A stretch of DNA of 13,843 nt. Source: Candidatus Woesearchaeota archaeon. GTDB lineage: Archaea > Nanobdellota > Nanobdellia > Woesearchaeales > JACRKL01. Positions 5,495 through 13,318 of the stretch are shown here, piece after piece. A program made the translations under genes and the position numbers. The stretch covers positions 1 through 13,843 of the forward strand of contig JACRKK010000023.1 in NCBI GenBank assembly GCA_016219795.1, written 5' to 3'. Position 1 is the stretch's first letter. Each line of letters begins with the position of its first letter. The notes beneath the pieces are model-generated. The model searched no databases. It was not told where the DNA came from and saw nothing but the letters and a program-made list of their open reading frames with translations.

Positions 5495-6574
5495 ATGAAC
5501 TCTCGACAACCAATAAAGCTTGTTCTTTCAGATGGCACTGTTTTTGAGGGGCATTCTTTTGGTGCATACCGTTCCGTAGCAGGTGAAGTGGTGTTCAACA
5601 CCGGTATGGTTGGCTATCCTCAGGCTTTCACAGATCCCTCCTATCGGGGCCAGATTCTTGTTCTGACATACCCCCTTATTGGGAATTACGGTGTTCCGTC
5701 AGATGAAGAAGAACTTGGCTTCAAAAAGCATTTTGAATCTAATGCAATCCACATCTCTGGGCTTATTGTATCTGAGTATTCGGATCTCAATGATCATTGG
5801 GCGTCCAAGCGAACGCTGCCGCAATGGTTGCAGGAGCAGAGCATCCCTGCTATTTATGATATAGACACCCGGGCACTAACCAAGAAATTGCGTGAGCATG
5901 GAGTCATGCTTGGCAAGATTATTGCGGATGTAGATGTACCTCTGGAAGACCCAAACCAGCGCAACCTTGTTGCTGAAGTTAGTATAAAAAATCCCTGCGT
6001 TTATAATCCTGATGCCGCAGGACCGACGGTAGTGGTCATTGACACTGGCTGTAAATACAACATCCTGAGGAATTTCATAAAACGGGACGTCAAAGTCATG
6101 CGTGTTCCCTGGGATTATGATTTCACCACCCTGGAATTTGATGGTCTGTTTATTGCCAATGGACCAGGTGATCCCAAGATGTGCACTAAAACCATTGAGC
6201 ATGTGAGGACAGTGCTTGAAAAGAACATCCCTATTTTTGGCATCTGCCTTGGTAACCAGATTCTGGCACTGGCTTGTGGTGCGGATACCTACAAACTTAA
6301 ATATGGCCATCGCTCCCAGAACCAGCCTTGCATCAACTTAGAAACCGGCCGGTGCTACATTACTCCCCAAAATCACGGATTTGCAGTCAATGCAAAAAAG
6401 CTCCCGGAGGGCTGGAAAGAATGGTTTGTGAACGCCAACGACAGCACTAATGAAGGGATTATGCACGAAACCAAGCCCTTTATGTCAGTACAGTTCCATC
6501 CTGAAGCAAAATGCGGTCCCGTGGACTGTGAATTCTTGTTTGATGTCTTTTTGGAGCAAGTAAAGAAGCGGTGA
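5495..6574 (+). CDS. carA: Carbamoyl-phosphate synthase small (glutaminase) subunit
   Basis: 359 aa, normal family length. It hydrolyses glutamine and passes ammonia to CarB, the first step toward UMP and possibly arginine. The N-terminal CPSase small-chain domain (about 1-150) contains LSDGTVFEGHSFG and FNTGMVGYPQ. The class I glutamine amidotransferase domain (about 177-357) has NGPGDPK, the nucleophile elbow FGICLGNQ with Cys251, and the His335/Glu337 pair in QFHPEAK. Several stretches match the animal/fungal CAD-CPS form as I recall it: RSQNQPC where bacteria usually have RGANHPV, NANDSTNEGIMH, and GPVDCEFLFDVFLE. The gene heads an operon with carB 6 nt downstream. Confidence 0.96.
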   Translation: MNSRQPIKLVLSDGTVFEGHSFGAYRSVAGEVVFNTGMVGYPQAFTDPSYRGQILVLTYPLIGNYGVPSDEEELGFKKHFESNAIHISGLIVSEYSDLNDHWASKRTLPQWLQEQSIPAIYDIDTRALTKKLREHGVMLGKIIADVDVPLEDPNQRNLVAEVSIKNPCVYNPDAAGPTVVVIDTGCKYNILRNFIKRDVKVMRVPWDYDFTTLEFDGLFIANGPGDPKMCTKTIEHVRTVLEKNIPIFGICLGNQILALACGADTYKLKYGHRSQNQPCINLETGRCYITPQNHGFAVNAKKLPEGWKEWFVNANDSTNEGIMHETKPFMSVQFHPEAKCGPVDCEFLFDVFLEQVKKR

Positions 6575-6580
6575 CTATGC

Positions 6581-9500
6581 ATGATAGAAAAACCAAAAAA
6601 AGCATTGATCTTGGGCTCAGGTGCATTGCGCATTGGACAGGCAGGAGAATTTGATTACAGCGGAAGCCAGGCTATTAAGGCCCTGAAGGAAGAAGGCATA
6701 AAAACTGTCCTTATTAATCCAAACATTGCAACCATACAGACGTCTAAGGGACTTGCAGACAAGATTTATTTCCTCCCGGTCAACGAATATTTTGTGGAAA
6801 AAGTGATTGCAAAAGAGAAACCAGATTCTATTCTGCTTTCTTTTGGAGGGCAGACCGCACTGAATTGTGGCGTAGCTCTGGAAAAAAGTGGCGTTCTCAA
6901 AAAATACAAAGTAAAGGTACTGGGAACGCCCGTCACCACTATAGAGAATACTGAAGATCGTTATCTTTTTGTCAAGGAATTGAACAAGATTGAGGTCAAG
7001 GTGCCCAAAAGCATTGCAGCAGTCTCTAAGGAGGCAGCACTTGATGCTGCAGAGAACATTGGTTATCCTGTCATGATTCGCGCTGCCTATGCCCTAGGTG
7101 GTAGGGGAAGCGGCATTGCAAAAAACAAACAGGATCTTGCAATCATGGTAAATGAGGCATTCAGCCACAGCCCCCAGGTACTGGTAGAGGAATGGCTTGG
7201 TGGCTGGAAAGAAATTGAATATGAGGTGGTCAGGGACGCTTACGATAATTGCATTACGGTATGTAACATGGAAAATGTTGATCCCCTGGGCATCCATACG
7301 GGAGAAAGCATAGTGGTTGCTCCCTCCCAGACACTTACCGACAGCGAATATCACAAGCTAAGGGAATTATCCATTAGGACCATCCGTCATCTAGGGATTG
7401 TAGGCGAATGCAACATCCAATATGCTCTTCATCCATATTCTGAAGATTACCGCGTTATTGAGGTGAATGCCAGGCTTTCAAGGTCCTCTGCCCTTGCTTC
7501 TAAGGCAACAGGATATCCTCTGGCCTTTATTGCAGCGAAGCTTGCTTTAGGCTATGCACTGCCTGAATTGAAGAATTCCATCACCAAGAAGACGACCGCC
7601 TGTTTTGAACCTGCCCTTGATTATCTTGTCATAAAAATCCCCCGCTGGGATCTGCACAAGTTCAAACAGGTCTCAAAGAAAATAGGGAGTGAGATGAAGA
7701 GCGTAGGGGAGGTCATGGCCATAGGCCGGAAATTTGAAGAAACCCTGCAAAAAGCGTTGCGTATGTTGCAGCTATCCATGCGGGGGCTTGTAGGGAATAA
7801 CCTTACATTTCCTGATGTGGAAGACAGCATAAAAAACCCAACAGATCAGCGCATTTTTGCTGTTGCCCAGGCTATTAAAGAAGGTATCTCCCTTGAGAAA
7901 ATCAACGAATGGAGCGGCATTGACAAATGGTTCCTCTATAAAATCAGAAATATCATAGGAATGGAAAATACCCTTCTCCAGTACGCTAAAACAGAGATTC
8001 CTATAGAAATTATGCGTCAGGCAAAACAATTTGGGTTTTCAGATGAACAGATTGGTTTTATTACCTCTCAGCCGGAAATGACGGTGAGAAAACTTCGCAA
8101 GAAACAGGGTATTATTCCTGCGGTAAAACAAATTGATACGCTGGGTGCTGAGTATCCTGCTAAAACAAATTATCTCTATACTACCTACAACGGCACAGAG
8201 GATGATGTGGAGTTTGGCACGAAAAAATCAGTGATGGTGCTTGGGTCAGGGGCATATAGGATTGGTTCTTCAGTAGAGTTTGATTGGTGCTGTGTCAACG
8301 CAGTCATAGCAGCAAAGAGGGTTGGCTATCAGGCTATTATGTTGAACTATAATCCTGAAACCGTGAGTACGGATTATGACATCTGTGACCGGCTTTATTT
8401 TGATGAAATCAGTTTTGAATTAGTTATGGATATCTATGAGCGTGAGCAAACCACAGGGGTCATTATTTCCATGGGTGGGCAGACCCCCAACAATCTTGCC
8501 ATGCCCCTCTATAAAGAAGGCGTTACCATCCTCGGGACTTCTCCCCTTTCCATTGACAGTGCAGAAGACCGAAACAAATTCTCAAAGCTGCTTGATTCCC
8601 TGGGAATTGAACAACCGCTCTGGAAAGAAAGCACCTCATTTGATGAGGCAAGAAAATTTGCAGAAAAAGTGGGATATCCGGTTTTAATCAGACCAAGTTA
8701 TGTTTTGTCTGGTGCGGCAATGAATGTAGTTTTTGACAACGAGAGTCTTGAGCGCTATCTAAAGATTGCATCGTTGGTTACGCCAGAATATCCGGTAGTC
8801 ATTAGCAAATTTGAGACGAATTCCAAAGAGATTGAGATCGATGCTGTTGCGAACAAGGGGAATGTTCTTATGTACGCCATCAGTGAACACGTGGAGAATG
8901 CAGGTGTTCATTCCGGCGACGCTACCATGATTCTTCCACCGCAGCGTCTTTACCTTGAGACTATCCGGCAGGTTAAGAAGATTTCTAGACAGATAGCATC
9001 AGCACTGAAGATTACCGGGCCATTTAACATCCAATTTCTGGCAAAAGACAATCAAGTCAAGGTGATTGAATGCAATCTACGCGCTTCACGGAGTTTTCCT
9101 TTTGTTTCCAAGGTGTTCAAACGCAATTTTATCGACCTGGCAACGAGGGCCATGTTGAATGAAAAATTGCCCAAGCTTGATAAATCCAGTCTTGACCTGG
9201 ATTATGTAGGGGTTAAGGCTCCGCAATTCTCTTTTTCCAGACTTAAGGGTGCGGATCCTATGCCTGGTGTGGAGATGGCATCAACAGGAGAAGTGGCCTG
9301 TTTGGGTTCAGATTTATATGATGCATTCCTAAAGGCGCTTATCTCTACGGATTTTGTTCTTCCCCAAAAAGGCATCCTTCTCAGTATTGGAGGTGACAAG
9401 AACCGTTTCAAGCTCTTAGAGGATGTACAGCGTCTTGAAAAGTTGGGATTTACCCTTTTTGCTACAGATAATACCTACCAGTTTTATGCACAACACGGAA

Positions 9501-9769
9501 TCAAGACTACGCTGCTCTATAAGGCGCAGGAGGAGATAGAGCCTAATGTCCTTACCTATATGCAAAAGAAAAAATTGGATCTGGTGATATGCATGCCTGA
9601 AGAATATTTTCCTGTGGAATCTGGCGACACCTATATCATCAGAAGGTACTCCGTAGATTACTCGATACCTCTGCTGAATAATATACAACTTACTAAACTT
9701 TTTATAGAAGCGATTGCTGCAAAGGGGATGGATGACCTTGAAATCAAAAGTTGGGAGGAATACCACTAA
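6581..9769 (+). CDS. carB: Carbamoyl-phosphate synthase large subunit, eukaryotic-like
   Basis: 1062 aa, complete. It makes carbamoyl phosphate from bicarbonate, two ATP and the ammonia delivered by CarA. The first ATP-grasp half spans about 1-400, the oligomerisation region about 400-545, the second ATP-grasp half about 549-925, and the C-terminal MGS-like allosteric domain about 929-1062. The first half opens RIGQAGEFDYSGSQAIKAL and the second RIGSSVEFDWCCVNAV, with ISEHVENAGVHSGDAT later. These are the versions I associate with CAD and CPS1; most bacterial and archaeal CarB have RIGQGIEFDY at both places. It is a separate polypeptide, unlike the eukaryotic fusions. UMP-type feedback would act through the MGS domain, but the effector cannot be read from sequence. 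Confidence 0.97.
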   Translation: MIEKPKKALILGSGALRIGQAGEFDYSGSQAIKALKEEGIKTVLINPNIATIQTSKGLADKIYFLPVNEYFVEKVIAKEKPDSILLSFGGQTALNCGVALEKSGVLKKYKVKVLGTPVTTIENTEDRYLFVKELNKIEVKVPKSIAAVSKEAALDAAENIGYPVMIRAAYALGGRGSGIAKNKQDLAIMVNEAFSHSPQVLVEEWLGGWKEIEYEVVRDAYDNCITVCNMENVDPLGIHTGESIVVAPSQTLTDSEYHKLRELSIRTIRHLGIVGECNIQYALHPYSEDYRVIEVNARLSRSSALASKATGYPLAFIAAKLALGYALPELKNSITKKTTACFEPALDYLVIKIPRWDLHKFKQVSKKIGSEMKSVGEVMAIGRKFEETLQKALRMLQLSMRGLVGNNLTFPDVEDSIKNPTDQRIFAVAQAIKEGISLEKINEWSGIDKWFLYKIRNIIGMENTLLQYAKTEIPIEIMRQAKQFGFSDEQIGFITSQPEMTVRKLRKKQGIIPAVKQIDTLGAEYPAKTNYLYTTYNGTEDDVEFGTKKSVMVLGSGAYRIGSSVEFDWCCVNAVIAAKRVGYQAIMLNYNPETVSTDYDICDRLYFDEISFELVMDIYEREQTTGVIISMGGQTPNNLAMPLYKEGVTILGTSPLSIDSAEDRNKFSKLLDSLGIEQPLWKESTSFDEARKFAEKVGYPVLIRPSYVLSGAAMNVVFDNESLERYLKIASLVTPEYPVVISKFETNSKEIEIDAVANKGNVLMYAISEHVENAGVHSGDATMILPPQRLYLETIRQVKKISRQIASALKITGPFNIQFLAKDNQVKVIECNLRASRSFPFVSKVFKRNFIDLATRAMLNEKLPKLDKSSLDLDYVGVKAPQFSFSRLKGADPMPGVEMASTGEVACLGSDLYDAFLKALISTDFVLPQKGILLSIGGDKNRFKLLEDVQRLEKLGFTLFATDNTYQFYAQHGIKTTLLYKAQEEIEPNVLTYMQKKKLDLVICMPEEYFPVESGDTYIIRRYSVDYSIPLLNNIQLTKLFIEAIAAKGMDDLEIKSWEEYH

Positions 9770-9770
9770 G

Positions 9771-10571
9771 ATGGTATTTGAAGTCTTACGAAAGCAGCTG
9801 TTTTGGGTACTCCTCGTTTTTCTAGTCATTGTTGTTGCAGCATGTACACCAACGAGTGTAAGTTGTGACGCATACGCAGACAAGGCAGACAAAGATAATT
9901 GTCTCTCAGAAAATGCCATTAAGTCCCTGGATTCTGAACTTTGCCTGCCTATTGAAGGTCAGTCCTTTAAGGACAACTGTTATCAGCAGATTGCTATAGT
10001 TAAAAATGATATCTCTTTGTGTGAGCATGTTGTTGGGGAACAGGCCAAAGGAGCATGTTATCAGAAGATTGCTGCTTTTTCTATGGATCCCATTATTTGC
10101 GACCAGATTGAGGGGGATTACTGGAAAGATCTGTGCCTGCGTGATGTTGCAATTGCCAGCAAAGATGCAGCACTTTGTGGAGAAATGGGTACAGTAAAAT
10201 GGCGTGATGATTGTTATATTACACTGGCTAAAGCGACTAATGTATCAACCCTCTGCACAGATGTTGCTGCAACCGCCAAACGGGATGACTGCTATTACCA
10301 GCTGTCGTATGCGACGACTGATCTTAATATATGTCCTTCTATCACCGATGATTTCTTAAGAGACAGATGTAGGGTGCTCAATGCCTTATTGACCAAGCAG
10401 CTGTCAGTGTGTGATACCACTGAAAAACCACTCTGGCGGGATGTCTGTTTCAAGGGGATTGCCAAGCTCATGGTCAATGAAAGCATCTGTACTGATTATA
10501 TAAGCCACAATCAGATTCAGCAGGATTGTATTGATGAGATACGGAAAACTGAAAATGGAACAGCTCCCTAA
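9771..10571 (+). CDS. Lipoprotein with nine 26-residue two-cysteine repeats
   Basis: 266 aa from the ATG 1 nt after the carB stop. This start gives a proper lipoprotein signal (basic and hydrophobic stretch, lipobox VAAC, Cys25); a longer reading from 9714 would bury it inside carB. From residue 31 to the end the protein is nine tandem units of almost exactly 26 residues with the pattern C-x11-C-x13. The consensus is roughly (L/I)C-x2-I-x5-(K/R)D-x-CY-x2-(I/L)A-x4-D. Unit 9 has C-x12-C. Each unit looks like a helical hairpin that could be held by one disulfide, giving an extracytoplasmic solenoid. The protein is not recognised. It overlaps nadC by 17 nt, so it is co-expressed with nucleotide-synthesis genes, for no obvious reason. 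Confidence 0.85.
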   Translation: MVFEVLRKQLFWVLLVFLVIVVAACTPTSVSCDAYADKADKDNCLSENAIKSLDSELCLPIEGQSFKDNCYQQIAIVKNDISLCEHVVGEQAKGACYQKIAAFSMDPIICDQIEGDYWKDLCLRDVAIASKDAALCGEMGTVKWRDDCYITLAKATNVSTLCTDVAATAKRDDCYYQLSYATTDLNICPSITDDFLRDRCRVLNALLTKQLSVCDTTEKPLWRDVCFKGIAKLMVNESICTDYISHNQIQQDCIDEIRKTENGTAP

Positions 10572-11394
10572 ATTGATTCGTCTTGCTCTTGCTGAAGATA
10601 TTGGTAAAGGGGATCTAACATCCATATTGCTTCTTCCAAAAAATGCGAGAGGTGTTGCCCAGCTTACTGCTAAGGAGGCAGGAGTTATTGCTGGCCTTGC
10701 TACTGCTGCAGAAGTCTTTTGGCAGGTTGATGCTTCTTTGAGTGTTAAGCTATTGGTGCATGATGGTGATCAGGTAAAGAAGGGTACGGTTCTCGCAACG
10801 ATCAAAGGAAGGGTACGCCCCATTCTTGCAGCTGAACGGACAGCATTGAACATTTTGCAGCACTTAAGCGGCATAGCAACCTATACATGGGGTTATGTAA
10901 AGGAGCTTGCAGGGACTGGCGTTGTTTTGCTTGATACCCGTAAAACCCTGCCGGGTATGCGCAGACTTGAGAAATATGCGACATTGGTGGGGGGTGCAAA
11001 GAACCATCGGATGGGTCTTTATGATTCCGTTCTCATTAAAAGTAACCATCTTACGGCTGTGGGAAGTATTAGGGAGGCACTTCTTAGGGCAAGGGGCAGT
11101 AGCAAACGCATTGAGATAGAGGTTAAGACCCTTGCTCAGTTCAAAGAGGCGTTGCAGGTTGGTGCCTCAGTTATTATGCTTGACAATATGAACCTCTTGA
11201 TTTTAAAAAAGGCAGTTGCACTGCGTAATTCCTTCTTTCCCGATGCAAAACTTGAAGCATCGGGAGGGATTCGATTGAGCAATATACGGGATGTTGCAAA
11301 GACAGGTGTAGATTATATATCCTGCGGTGCCATAACCCATAGTGCTCCAGCACTTGATATTAATCTCCAATTAAAATCCGTCAGCTTTAAATAG
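10555..11394 (+). CDS. nadC: Quinolinate phosphoribosyltransferase (decarboxylating)
   Basis: 279 aa from this ATG, standard NadC length. It converts quinolinate and PRPP to nicotinate mononucleotide with loss of CO2, in de novo NAD synthesis. Family landmarks: ALAEDIGKGDLTS near the N-terminus, ERTALN (94-99), LLDTRKTLPGMR with the TRKT motif (128-131), GGAKNHRMGLYDSVLIKSNH (146-165), Glu189, MLDN with Asp210, and EASGGI (235-239) in the phosphate-binding region. In-frame starts at 10531 (TTG) and 10534 (ATG) would add 8 or 7 residues and lengthen the overlap with the lipoprotein gene; the later ATG best fits the family's N-terminus. nadA and nadB are not in the window. Confidence 0.95.
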   Translation: MEQLPKLIRLALAEDIGKGDLTSILLLPKNARGVAQLTAKEAGVIAGLATAAEVFWQVDASLSVKLLVHDGDQVKKGTVLATIKGRVRPILAAERTALNILQHLSGIATYTWGYVKELAGTGVVLLDTRKTLPGMRRLEKYATLVGGAKNHRMGLYDSVLIKSNHLTAVGSIREALLRARGSSKRIEIEVKTLAQFKEALQVGASVIMLDNMNLLILKKAVALRNSFFPDAKLEASGGIRLSNIRDVAKTGVDYISCGAITHSAPALDINLQLKSVSFK

Positions 11395-11396
11395 GT

Positions 11397-11418
11397 ATAG
11401 GCGATTGTCGCCTCTATG
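11397..11418 (+). promoter_or_regulatory. Hairpin in the nadC-pyrE gap covering the pyrE start
   Basis: The 21-nt gap contains AGGCGA-TTG-TCGCCT (11399-11413). The stem can extend with ATA pairing to TAT, the last two bases of which belong to the pyrE start codon. No ribosome-binding site remains accessible, so the hairpin might limit pyrE initiation or mark an RNA processing site. Seen directly; the role is inference. Confidence 0.4.
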
Positions 11419-12051
11419 GAAGAGGAAGTTGCCCAAGTCCTTCTGGATGTGAAAGCAGTCACCCTTAACTGTAAAAAACCCTACACCTTTGTTTCTGGTA
11501 TCAAAAGCCCCATCTATTGCGATAACCGACTTATCCTTTCTTACCCCCCGGGGCGTAAGACTATTATCCATTACATGAAAGAAATCATATCTAAAAATAA
11601 ATTGCATGCAGATGTAATTGCGGGTACTGCAACCTCTGCAATCCCTTATGCCGCATGGCTTGCCCATGAGCTTGATCTGCCCCTCATCTATATCCGTAAG
11701 AACTCAAAAGATTATGGTAAAGAAAAGCTTGTGGAAGGTGTGCTTACTCCAGGTCAGCATGTCATTGTTATTGAGGATCTGATTACCAGCGGGGGTAGTG
11801 CTTTAAACAGCGTGCAGGCTGTTCGGGAGATAGGGGGTATTGTCAACTCAGTGATTGCGATATTTACCTATGGCTTTGAGAAGTCCCGCAAGGCCTTTGA
11901 AGAAGCCCGTTGTAACCTGTATACGCTTACCAATTTTCATATCCTTATTCCTGTTGCTGCACAGAAAGGTTTCATTAAGGAAGAAGAGGTTAAGGATATT
12001 CTTGAATGGTCCAGCGATCCCACAGGGTGGGGTAAGAGGATGGGTTTCTAA
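11416..12051 (+). CDS. pyrE: Orotate phosphoribosyltransferase
   Basis: 211 aa, normal length. It transfers phosphoribose from PRPP to orotate, the penultimate step to UMP. The N-terminal hood has FVSGIKSPIYCDNRLI (orotate contacts), then IAGTATSAIPYAAWLA, YIRKNSKDYGKEKLVEG (catalytic flexible loop) and the type I PRPP-binding motif VIVIEDLITSGGS (116-128) with the acidic pair Glu120/Asp121. The C-terminal part carries the usual ALxx segment. It is the last gene of the carA operon and is not fused to orotidylate decarboxylase. It ends 3' to 3' with a short minus-strand ORF, overlapping it by 4 nt. Confidence 0.95.
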   Translation: MEEEVAQVLLDVKAVTLNCKKPYTFVSGIKSPIYCDNRLILSYPPGRKTIIHYMKEIISKNKLHADVIAGTATSAIPYAAWLAHELDLPLIYIRKNSKDYGKEKLVEGVLTPGQHVIVIEDLITSGGSALNSVQAVREIGGIVNSVIAIFTYGFEKSRKAFEEARCNLYTLTNFHILIPVAAQKGFIKEEEVKDILEWSSDPTGWGKRMGF

Positions 12052-12191
12052 TCTACAAAAAGCTCATCAAGTTCAAACTTGGATAACTTGCCTTTGTTGA
12101 TTAAGGAACGGAAATTTTTTTTCTGGCGTTCCCTTTCATGTTCAAGTTCTTCAAGCACTTCCATATCTGTTTGTTCTAGGATAGTTATCAC
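12048..12191 (-). CDS. Small hypothetical protein, 47 aa
   Basis: A minus-strand ORF from a GTG at 12191 gives 47 aa; an internal ATG at 12164 gives 38 aa. The sequence is highly charged and helical: EVLEELEHERERQKKNF, then a turn, then INKGKLSKFELDELFVD. A TATA box at 12220-12227 predicts a transcript start near 12198, so the GTG fits a short leader. Its stop overlaps the pyrE stop. The regular charged pattern and properly placed promoter favour a real small gene, but the family is not recognised. Confidence 0.55.
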   Translation of the reverse strand: MITILEQTDMEVLEELEHERERQKKNFRSLINKGKLSKFELDELFVD

Positions 12192-12219
12192 CTGTGTTAT
12201 TACTTAAAAGTAACACTAA

Positions 12220-12227
12220 TATATAAA
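12220..12227 (-). promoter_or_regulatory. TATA box of the 47-aa small gene
   Basis: The minus strand reads TTTATATA. The expected start of transcription, about 25 nt downstream, falls a few bases before the GTG at 12191, where AGGTGAT is also found. Confidence 0.55.
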
Positions 12228-12277
12228 TCTTTCGAAAAAAGAAAATGGATATACTTATTTCTATACCAGAAAAACAA

Positions 12278-12287
12278 TATTTATAAA
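12278..12287 (+). promoter_or_regulatory. TATA box of the 56-aa acidic protein gene
   Basis: TATTTATAAA lies 59-68 nt before the ATG at 12346, predicting a leader of about 35-40 nt that ends with a GGGGTGG ribosome site. Confidence 0.6.
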
Positions 12288-12345
12288 GGGGTTACTGACG
12301 AAGAGCCACTCGAAAGAGGGTTAATATATCCCGTGGGGTGGTTAG

Positions 12346-12516
12346 ATGGAAGAGGAAGAACATGTAGAAGGGGAGAGCGAAGAGAACATCTACGGTAAAG
12401 AAGCCCGAAAAGAGATGGTAGAAAATGATGAAGTGTCTCCTGAGGAAGAAGCATTTATGGAGGGTTATGAGGAAGCAGAAGAAGAGCCGGAGTCCAAGGC
12501 AGAGGAAGAGGAATGA
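12346..12516 (+). CDS. Small acidic protein, 56 aa
   Basis: 56 aa, extremely acidic: Glu-rich ends and a core IYGKEARKEMVENDEV followed by SPEEEAFMEGYEEA. The core has mixed charge with aromatic and Met positions, and looks like a short conserved helical pair rather than random low complexity. The start is supported by GGTGG 5 nt before the ATG and by the TATA box. A pyrimidine-rich tract (CTCCTTTCTTTCTTTTT) after the stop is a probable archaeal terminator. Function not known to me; an acidic peptide beside RNase P RNA could be a nucleic-acid mimic, but this is speculation. Confidence 0.68.
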   Translation: MEEEEHVEGESEENIYGKEARKEMVENDEVSPEEEAFMEGYEEAEEEPESKAEEEE

Positions 12517-12545
12517 TTCTCTCCTTTCTTTCTTTTTGCAATATC

Positions 12546-12553
12546 TTTATATA
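12546..12553 (+). promoter_or_regulatory. TATA box of the RNase P RNA gene
   Basis: TTTATATA lies 21-28 nt before the predicted first base of the RNA near 12574, a textbook archaeal distance. Confidence 0.7.
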
Positions 12554-12573
12554 ATCCCTCATCTTGACTGATT

Positions 12574-12878
12574 GGGGGTAGGGGGTACGTAACTCTCGGG
12601 AAACTGAGGAAAGTCCATCCACTACAAAAAGGCCACTCTCCTAGAGAGGCACAGCAATGTGCGGCAACCACTCAGAAACGGTACCCACCTGCAAGAGGAT
12701 GACGCTTGCGAAACTGCTGGCAACAGCATGTGAGAACCAGCAGACGTTTTGCAGGATGCGGTTGAAACGGTGAGCCCTGGCCGGTGCAACTCGGAAACGA
12801 GGCTAAGTTGAATGTTACGGCGAGCTGTTCACTGCGAAGTGAAGCCCGACAGAAGGTGGCTTATCGCTTCCCTACCCT
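12574..12878 (+). ncRNA. rnpB: RNase P RNA
   Basis: About 305 nt, the catalytic RNA that removes tRNA 5' leaders. The ends pair as helix P1: GGGTAGGG near 12576-12583 with CCCTACCC at 12870-12877. The conserved core elements are present: CR-I as GAGGAAAGTCC (12606-12616) and CR-V as ACAGAAGGTGGCTTAT (12849-12864), joined by a P4 pairing of usual type. The internal specificity domain contains GCAAGAGGATGACGCTTGC and a GCTGG...CCAGC helix. The overall layout suggests an archaeal type A-like RNA. The 3' end abuts the stop codon of the opposite-strand OB-fold gene. Exact ends are estimated from P1. Confidence 0.93.
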
Positions 12879-13283
12879 TTATTCTCCGTCAACAACGTCT
12901 TCTTCTTCGGACTCTAAGAATTCTTCATCTTCTACAGGCAGTTCTTCTTCAGGGAATTCTGCATTGGTCTTAAGCTCTGTTTTTGGCTGCTCTTTATCCA
13001 CTACTTCAAGTTTGCCAAATTTTCCTGTTGAAAGCTGTTTTTCTCCCTGATATTCGCTGACGTAGCCATTGGTTATTTTGACAGTGTTGCCTACATTAAC
13101 TTGGTCAACCTGCTCGTTCCAGAGCGTGAGTTTAATTTCTCCTGTGCTGTCTTTTGCTGTGGCATTACATACTTTACCTGCTTTTCCAAACTTGTCGAAT
13201 TGCCTGACATCTCCTTTATCTACAATTTCAACGACGATGTCCACTTTGCCCTGCTTTGCTTGGAGTTCTGCAACAGTTGTCAT
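12879..13283 (-). CDS. Single OB-fold, RPA/SSB-like nucleic acid-binding protein with acidic tail
   Basis: 134 aa. Residues about 5-98 form one OB fold of the RPA/SOSS-B type: KVDIVVEIVDKGDVRQF, then GKVCNATAKDSTGEIKLTLW with Trp55, VGNTVKITNGYVSEYQGEKQ and TGKFGKLEVV. Such proteins bind single-stranded DNA (or RNA). After a short linker, the last 30 residues are strongly acidic (EFPEEELPVEDEEF and on), comparable to the protein-docking tail of bacterial SSB, though without its terminal hydrophobic Phe. A perfect AAGGTGAT ribosome site lies 6 nt before the ATG, and a TATA box about 36 nt upstream. It is convergent with the RNase P RNA gene. Confidence 0.88.
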   Translation of the reverse strand: MTTVAELQAKQGKVDIVVEIVDKGDVRQFDKFGKAGKVCNATAKDSTGEIKLTLWNEQVDQVNVGNTVKITNGYVSEYQGEKQLSTGKFGKLEVVDKEQPKTELKTNAEFPEEELPVEDEEFLESEEEDVVDGE

Positions 13284-13318
13284 GAGTCTATCACCTTACT
13301 TAGTGAAATAATGCATTC

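Noticed and set aside
9714..9770. Longer start for the Cys-repeat lipoprotein, within carB
   Set aside because: It would place 19 residues before the signal sequence and overlap carB; the ATG at 9771 gives a proper lipoprotein signal.
10531..10554. Upstream TTG/ATG starts for nadC
   Set aside because: They add 7-8 residues not expected in the family and enlarge the overlap; the ATG at 10555 fits better.
12784..13050. Plus-strand Ser-rich ORF of 88 aa
   Set aside because: It lies over the RNase P RNA 3' part and the antisense of the OB-fold gene's acidic tail (GAA/GAG codons read backward give Ser/Phe runs).
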